Below are positions 60,276-64,000 of a stretch of 64,000 nt of DNA, piece after piece. A program made the position numbers and the translations under genes. This DNA comes from Saccharibacillus deserti. Lineage in GTDB: Bacteria; Bacillota; Bacilli; Paenibacillales; Paenibacillaceae. The notes below the pieces were generated by a model that saw only the letters and a program-made list of their open reading frames with translations, made no database searches and was not told where the DNA came from. The stretch covers positions 105,812 to 169,811 of the forward strand of contig NZ_JABJVN010000010.1 of assembly GCF_013618475.1 (NCBI RefSeq). Reading direction: 5' to 3'. The stretch's first letter is position 1. Every line of letters begins with the position of its first letter.

Positions 60276-60311
60276 AAAAAGAAGCCGGACATGAATATCC
60301 GACTTCTTTTT
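60276..60311 (-). terminator. Terminator of the membrane-anchored beta-helix gene
   Basis: AAAAAGAAGCCGGA and TCCGACTTCTTTTT pair with one mismatch; a T-run ends it on the minus strand. Confidence 0.82.
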
Positions 60312-60316
60312 GAAAT

Positions 60317-61495
60317 TCAGAAACCTATATTTCCTTCGGAATGAATAGTACCACTTTTGAAATTCGTTGCCAATCCTTTCGTATTTTCGAGTTTATTCGC
60401 GTCGAAATAGATATTGCCGATCTCTCCGCTGCCCCATACTCCGATCCCTCCATGCACGGAATCACTAATCGTATTTCCGTTAAACTTGATCTCGTCAATA
60501 TTGCCTTGCGAAGCATATACAAGAATATTGGGGTGTTCTCCGGCTATACGTGTACCTGTATGTTCGATCGTATTGCCGCTAATGCTTACATTTTTGACAT
60601 TTCGTGTATCCCATTCTTTTTCTACCGAGATATAAATGCCGGCCATCTCCGTATCCCGAATCTGATTATTCTCGATTTTGACGTTTTCTCCGCCTACCAC
60701 AGAGATCCCACGGGCTTTCGACCCATAGCCTACATCGTTGTCGCGAATAGTGATATCGCTTGTGGTCTGAGAGTTCTCTTCATAGCTGACTACCGCGATC
60801 GTGTCGTCTCCCGCTTCACGTACACTGTTTTCGGTAATCGTTACTCCAGTGCTTCCATTCGTAATATGTATTCCGTCTGCACCGGTATTTCGAAGAGAAT
60901 TTCCTGTGATCGTACCGTTCGAAGACTCATCGCCTACAAAAATCCCGGCGGTACTCGACTTATCGATCAGCAGATTCAAAATTTTGAAATTGCTGGCACC
61001 TTTTACCGTAATGCTGTTTTTGTCATTGGCTCCATTGCCGCGTTCGACCGTTGTCTCGTATACATGGGCAAATCCGCTGAGCACAGCGCCCTCTCCTTGC
61101 ATGTCGATTGATCCGTTCTCCGGATTGGTGGATGTCAGAATGGCTTTATCGCTTCCGTCACCGAGCAGGCTGACTCCGTTTACGGTCAAAATCCCGCTTA
61201 ACCGATAATTGCCTGGCGGAATATACACGGCCTTCTTTTGCTCGGCGGCCCGATCGAGTACGGCTTGAATAGCGGACAAGTCGTCGGTATCGTCATCGGG
61301 TGTCGCCCCTTCATCCACAATCGATAGAGCTCCTTCCGGAATTTCGATCGCGGGCGCTTTTTCCGTCACTTCTTCTGTTTTTCCCGTTTTTGCTTCTTCT
61401 TTCAAAAATACGGCTCCTCTCCATATCGCCAGAACCGCAGCGACCAGCACGACGACGGAGATCACCCACCATACCTTTTTTGATTTTCTTTTCAT
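60317..61495 (-). CDS. Membrane-anchored right-handed beta-helix protein
   Basis: Protein of 392 residues. A basic N-terminus and a helix at about residues 8-28 (VWWVISVVVLVAAVLAIW) anchor it outside the cell. From about residue 55 it is a parallel beta-helix of the pectate-lyase superfamily, with PbH1-type coils such as ITGNSLRNTGADGIHITNGS and ITENSVREAGDDTIAVVSYE. It starts like GDSL-free pectate_lyase_3 proteins (AIQAVLDRAAEQKKAVYIPP). Enzymes of this fold are lyases, hydrolases or epimerases on acidic sugars. It is a close paralogue of the next gene. Location by the polysaccharide operon suggests a role on that polymer. Confidence 0.82.
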   Translation of the reverse strand: MKRKSKKVWWVISVVVLVAAVLAIWRGAVFLKEEAKTGKTEEVTEKAPAIEIPEGALSIVDEGATPDDDTDDLSAIQAVLDRAAEQKKAVYIPPGNYRLSGILTVNGVSLLGDGSDKAILTSTNPENGSIDMQGEGAVLSGFAHVYETTVERGNGANDKNSITVKGASNFKILNLLIDKSSTAGIFVGDESSNGTITGNSLRNTGADGIHITNGSTGVTITENSVREAGDDTIAVVSYEENSQTTSDITIRDNDVGYGSKARGISVVGGENVKIENNQIRDTEMAGIYISVEKEWDTRNVKNVSISGNTIEHTGTRIAGEHPNILVYASQGNIDEIKFNGNTISDSVHGGIGVWGSGEIGNIYFDANKLENTKGLATNFKSGTIHSEGNIGF

Positions 61496-61838
61496 AGGCT
61501 CCTCCTACACTCCTTTGTTTCTCTTTATTCTTGCTATCCAAGCGTACAACTTTTTCAATACCTGATTCAAGCGGACGTTTTATCAGCAATTGTTTTTTTA
61601 CTGTTTCAGGTTATTGAAAAGAGGTTAATTTAGGACTAGTGTTATATAAACATCTGAATCTATTCCTAAGCACAGCTCCTGATAAATACGCAAAAAAAGC
61701 GGATGCCGGCTGCAGCCGATATCCGCTTCTCTCTTGCTTTGAAACCTCTAACAATCCCGCTTATAATCCTGCCTGGTTCGCCAAGCTACCCTTGTACCCT
61801 CTTCTTGATTCAAGACATTCCAACTGCTATTTTATATT
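61496..61838. other. Intergenic region between the two beta-helix genes
   Basis: About 340 bases, AT-rich, holding the terminator of the upstream gene (61692-61730). Upstream of the anchored beta-helix gene no strong promoter was seen; TTGAAA occurs on the minus strand near 61553-61558 without a good -10. Confidence 0.4.
61692..61730 (-). terminator. Terminator of the secreted beta-helix gene
   Basis: AAGCGGAT and ATCCGCTT enclose an inner palindrome CGGCTGCAGCCG; T7 follows on the minus strand. Confidence 0.85.
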
Positions 61839-63482
61839 TCAAAAACCCACATTTTGATTCAATTTGATTTTCCCATTTGTGAATGTGGTGGCTTCTCCGA
61901 CCCGGTTAATCAATGTGTTTTTGTTAAATGTTATTTTTTGAATCGAACCGCTTCCCCACACACCAATCCCGCGATGAGCCCCATTTTTGATGATGTTGTT
62001 GTTAAACACCACGTTATCCACGATTCCCTGCGAAGCATATACCAATACATTCGGATGATTCTGCGGTTCTGCAATACCTGTATGGTTGATTACGTTATTG
62101 GAGACGGTTATGCGATCTACATTACGTGTATTGTAAGAAGCCTCTACCGCAATATAAACGCCGGCCATGTTCGTATCCTGGATCGAATTGTTCGAAATAG
62201 TCACATCCGTTCCGCCTACCACGGCAATTCCCCGTGCTTTGGATCCGTAACCGACGTTGTTTTTCCGAATCGTAATATGATGGGCAGGCAAAACATCGCT
62301 ATCGATGTAGCTGACAACTGCAATCGTATCATCTCCGGCTTTGCGTACCGTGTTGTTCTCTACGGTGATATAACTGCTTCCACCGGTCATATGGATCCCA
62401 TCGGCTCCTGTCGAATCCAAGGTATTGCCGCTCACAATTCCGTTGGTTGAACCATAAGTAACCATAATACCTGCCGTACTTGATTTGCTTACATATACGT
62501 TTTGAATTTTAAAGTTTTTGGCACCACGCACCGTAATACTATTCTTTTCATTGGATCCGTCTCCGCGCGGAACGGTAGTTTGGTAAGCATGCTTCAGATT
62601 GCTTAATTCGGCTCCGGTTCCTTTGAGATCGATCGAACCCCGTTTGGGGTCGGTCGAAGTGAGAGTAGTCAGAAACTTTCCGGCTCCCTGTACTTTAACT
62701 CCATCAATCGTCAAAATTTCGCTCAAGACATAATTGCCTGCCGGTACATACACCGGTTTGTTCAAAGATTTCCCGGCATCAATAGCTGCTACGAAAGCTG
62801 CATAATCATCGCCCGAATCATTGGCTTTAGCCCCGTAGTCCACAACCGATACGACAGCAGACGGTTTGACAGCGGCTGCCGATACTTTGGCCGAAGCACC
62901 CGGGCTTGCCGAAGCACTTGAACCCGTATAGACAATATTGGGCTGCCAAAGAGTATGATCATGATTGGAGCCGGTACGTTTATTTACGACAAACGAAATT
63001 TCGGTGCCTGGTTCAACGGATATTTTTGAGACATCGGTCGGTTTTACTGCAGTGGTGTTCGTAAGAATAGAACTCCAGAGCGTTTCTCCATCTTTTTTGA
63101 TACTTGCTGCTACTCCGTCGCCTTCCGGACTGCCTTTTTGTACACTGCCGGTAATCGAGATCGTACCTGTTCCGGGTGAAACCCATTTGCGGACCGCATC
63201 AAAATTCTGATCCGGATGAAGGGCAGTCGCCGACACCCAAGGATAACCTTGAGGAGCCGCCCAACGTTTATTATTTTTATCATAGAGAAGTTCCAAATAA
63301 GCGGTGCCCGATAATTTCTCGTAATACCACTGATTGACTCCTTGTTTAACGGTATCAAATCCTTGCGAAGCCGAATAGGTCCGTGTAATTTGACTCGTTT
63401 GCGCAGAAGCAGTTCCCGCGAAACTTGCTCCCAATCCCAACGATATAGCAACTAAACCTGACAAAATTTTATGTTTATTCAA
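61839..63482 (-). CDS. Secreted right-handed beta-helix protein with N-terminal beta-sandwich domain
   Basis: Protein of 547 residues. The start is a TTG at 63480-63482, 6 bases after GGGGAGG; no ATG fits. A signal peptide (LSGLVAISLGLGASFAGTASA) ends near residue 27. Residues about 30-185 form a beta-sandwich-like domain (VNQWYYEKLSGTAYLELLYD to HDHTLWQPNIVYTG). A Ser/Ala linker leads to a beta-helix at about residues 210-547 that matches the anchored paralogue coil by coil (TGADGIHMTGGSSYITVENN, AGDDTIAVVSYIDSD). The domain pairing is typical of polysaccharide lyases or epimerases with an accessory module. Activity unproven. Confidence 0.83.
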   Translation of the reverse strand: MNKHKILSGLVAISLGLGASFAGTASAQTSQITRTYSASQGFDTVKQGVNQWYYEKLSGTAYLELLYDKNNKRWAAPQGYPWVSATALHPDQNFDAVRKWVSPGTGTISITGSVQKGSPEGDGVAASIKKDGETLWSSILTNTTAVKPTDVSKISVEPGTEISFVVNKRTGSNHDHTLWQPNIVYTGSSASASPGASAKVSAAAVKPSAVVSVVDYGAKANDSGDDYAAFVAAIDAGKSLNKPVYVPAGNYVLSEILTIDGVKVQGAGKFLTTLTSTDPKRGSIDLKGTGAELSNLKHAYQTTVPRGDGSNEKNSITVRGAKNFKIQNVYVSKSSTAGIMVTYGSTNGIVSGNTLDSTGADGIHMTGGSSYITVENNTVRKAGDDTIAVVSYIDSDVLPAHHITIRKNNVGYGSKARGIAVVGGTDVTISNNSIQDTNMAGVYIAVEASYNTRNVDRITVSNNVINHTGIAEPQNHPNVLVYASQGIVDNVVFNNNIIKNGAHRGIGVWGSGSIQKITFNKNTLINRVGEATTFTNGKIKLNQNVGF

Positions 63483-63886
63483 AATATACCTCCCCAAATA
63501 CTTGATTGCGGCGTAACAGCCCAGTCTCTAATTCAGGTGCGTTTTTCTACAGGACGTATCCTGTTGCTATCTATGTGGTCGTTCTTATTCGTGCGAAGAA
63601 AGATAAGCGGAGCTTAACGGAACGTTTGTCATTCCTACAGTGGATATGAAGTCAATCAGGAGATTGGGTTCTTCCTCAGCCTGGATGATCTAAAACCGAT
63701 TTGACACTATTTCAAGACATCAAAAAATCTCCTATCTTAAATAATATCGGCGTTTTCCAAGGCATTGTTTAGACCCAAATCCCATTCTACTATAAATTGA
63801 AAAGAAAAGTGACAATTCCGACATTATTTTTTCGCAAATTCCCTGAAATTTTACAAGTAGACATGACTTAGCGCAAGTTTAAACAC
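63483..63886. other. Intergenic region between 5S rRNA terminator and secreted beta-helix gene
   Basis: About 400 bases, AT-rich. It holds a weak promoter pair on the minus strand (TTGTCA at 63810-63815 and TATAGT at 63789-63794, only 15 bases apart) and a small hairpin ACAGGA-CGTA-TCCTGT at about 63550-63565. If that promoter is used, the leader would be near 300 bases. No gene seen. Confidence 0.4.
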
Positions 63887-63924
63887 AAAAAAGCCTTTAC
63901 CGCGATCGCGGTAAAGGCTTTTGC
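63887..63924 (-). terminator. Terminator of the rRNA operon
   Basis: AAGCCTTTACCGC, core GATC, GCGGTAAAGGCTT: a perfect 30-base palindrome at 63891-63920, followed by a T-run on the minus strand, just after the 5S rRNA. Confidence 0.92.
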
Positions 63925-63930
63925 TTTTCG

Positions 63931-64000
63931 GCTTGGCAGCTTCCTACTCTCCCGGGACCCTGCGGTCCAAGTACCATCGGCGCTAGAGGGCTTAACGGTC
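63931..64000 (-). rRNA. rrf: 5S ribosomal RNA, 3' portion (cut by window edge)
   Basis: On the minus strand the sequence ends with GGGAGAGTAGGAAGCTGCCAAGC-type 3' end and contains GCGCCGATGGTACTT and GACCGCAGGGTCCCGGGAGA, which are typical of Firmicutes 5S rRNA. About 70 of roughly 117 bases are present; the 5' part and probably the 23S and 16S genes lie to the right. The exact 3' end (63931 or 63932) is estimated from the pairing of the terminal stem. Confidence 0.9.

Noticed and set aside
63789..63815. Promoter TTGTCA/TATAGT for the secreted beta-helix gene
   Set aside because: Spacing is only 15 bases; kept as a comment and not listed as a promoter.
1..64000. Prophage, insertion sequence, CRISPR array or tRNA genes
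   Set aside because: No integrase, transposase, cas genes, spaced direct repeats or tRNA cloverleaf with GGTTCGA arm were seen.

Overview
The window looks like chromosomal DNA of a Gram-positive, Paenibacillus-like bacterium (Paenibacillaceae; a Saccharibacillus-type genome would fit). The evidence is strong AGGAGG-type ribosome binding sites, lipobox lipoproteins, a B. subtilis RTP-like protein, SigB-type stress promoters, LplB/LplC-type sugar importers and moderate-to-high GC coding DNA with AT-rich intergenic gaps. The genus is inference. No phage genes, transposases, CRISPR arrays or tRNA genes were seen. Most genes lie on the minus strand, including a 5S rRNA at the right edge.

Layout. 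(1) 1-7,000: a minus-strand carbohydrate operon (two permeases, a solute-binding lipoprotein, a GH29 alpha-L-fucosidase, a CBM9-like protein and a transglutaminase-like protein cut by the left edge), with a divergent membrane-bound AraC regulator at 7,470-9,779. (2) 9,800-19,000: short transcription units, namely a YjgB-like protein, two nitroreductases, oligoendopeptidase F, a lipoprotein GH5 cellulase with FN3 and CBM3, an MFS transporter and small membrane or secreted proteins. (3) 19,100-24,000: an Hsp70 (HscC-like), a J-domain/TPR protein and a DUF1266 protein in one operon. (4) 24,200-42,700: single-gene or small units: DUF3243, a thioredoxin-reductase-like flavoprotein, a CNNM/CBS protein, aldo/keto reductase, acyl-ACP thioesterase, a third nitroreductase, aldose epimerase, Gfo/Idh/MocA dehydrogenase, an RTP homologue, a YflT-type stress protein, HrpB helicase, GluQ-RS, DUF1992, SDR, a soluble chemotaxis-type protein, an HxlR regulator and several unknown small ORFs. 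(5) 42,875-59,537: a 15-gene exopolysaccharide/capsule operon. (6) 60,317-63,482: two paralogous right-handed beta-helix proteins. (7) 63,887-64,000: terminator and 3' part of 5S rRNA of an rrn operon.

How it works together. The left operon should import and trim a fucosylated oligosaccharide under AraC and probably CcpA control. The polysaccharide operon encodes a complete Wzx/Wzy-type pathway: GalU and Ugd for UDP-glucuronate, ManC for GDP-mannose, an initiating phosphoglycosyl transferase, four glycosyltransferases, flippase, polymerase, Wzz-like and tyrosine-kinase-like length control, an LCP ligase that could attach the polymer to the wall, and deacetylase and pyruvyl transferase for decoration. 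The adjacent beta-helix proteins are good candidates for modifying or cutting that polymer. Four scattered genes share a SigB-like promoter, which ties several unknown proteins to the general stress response. The least described material is the Hsp70/J/DUF1266 module, the beta-helix pair and the stress-promoter genes. No wholly new system could be demonstrated from sequence alone.
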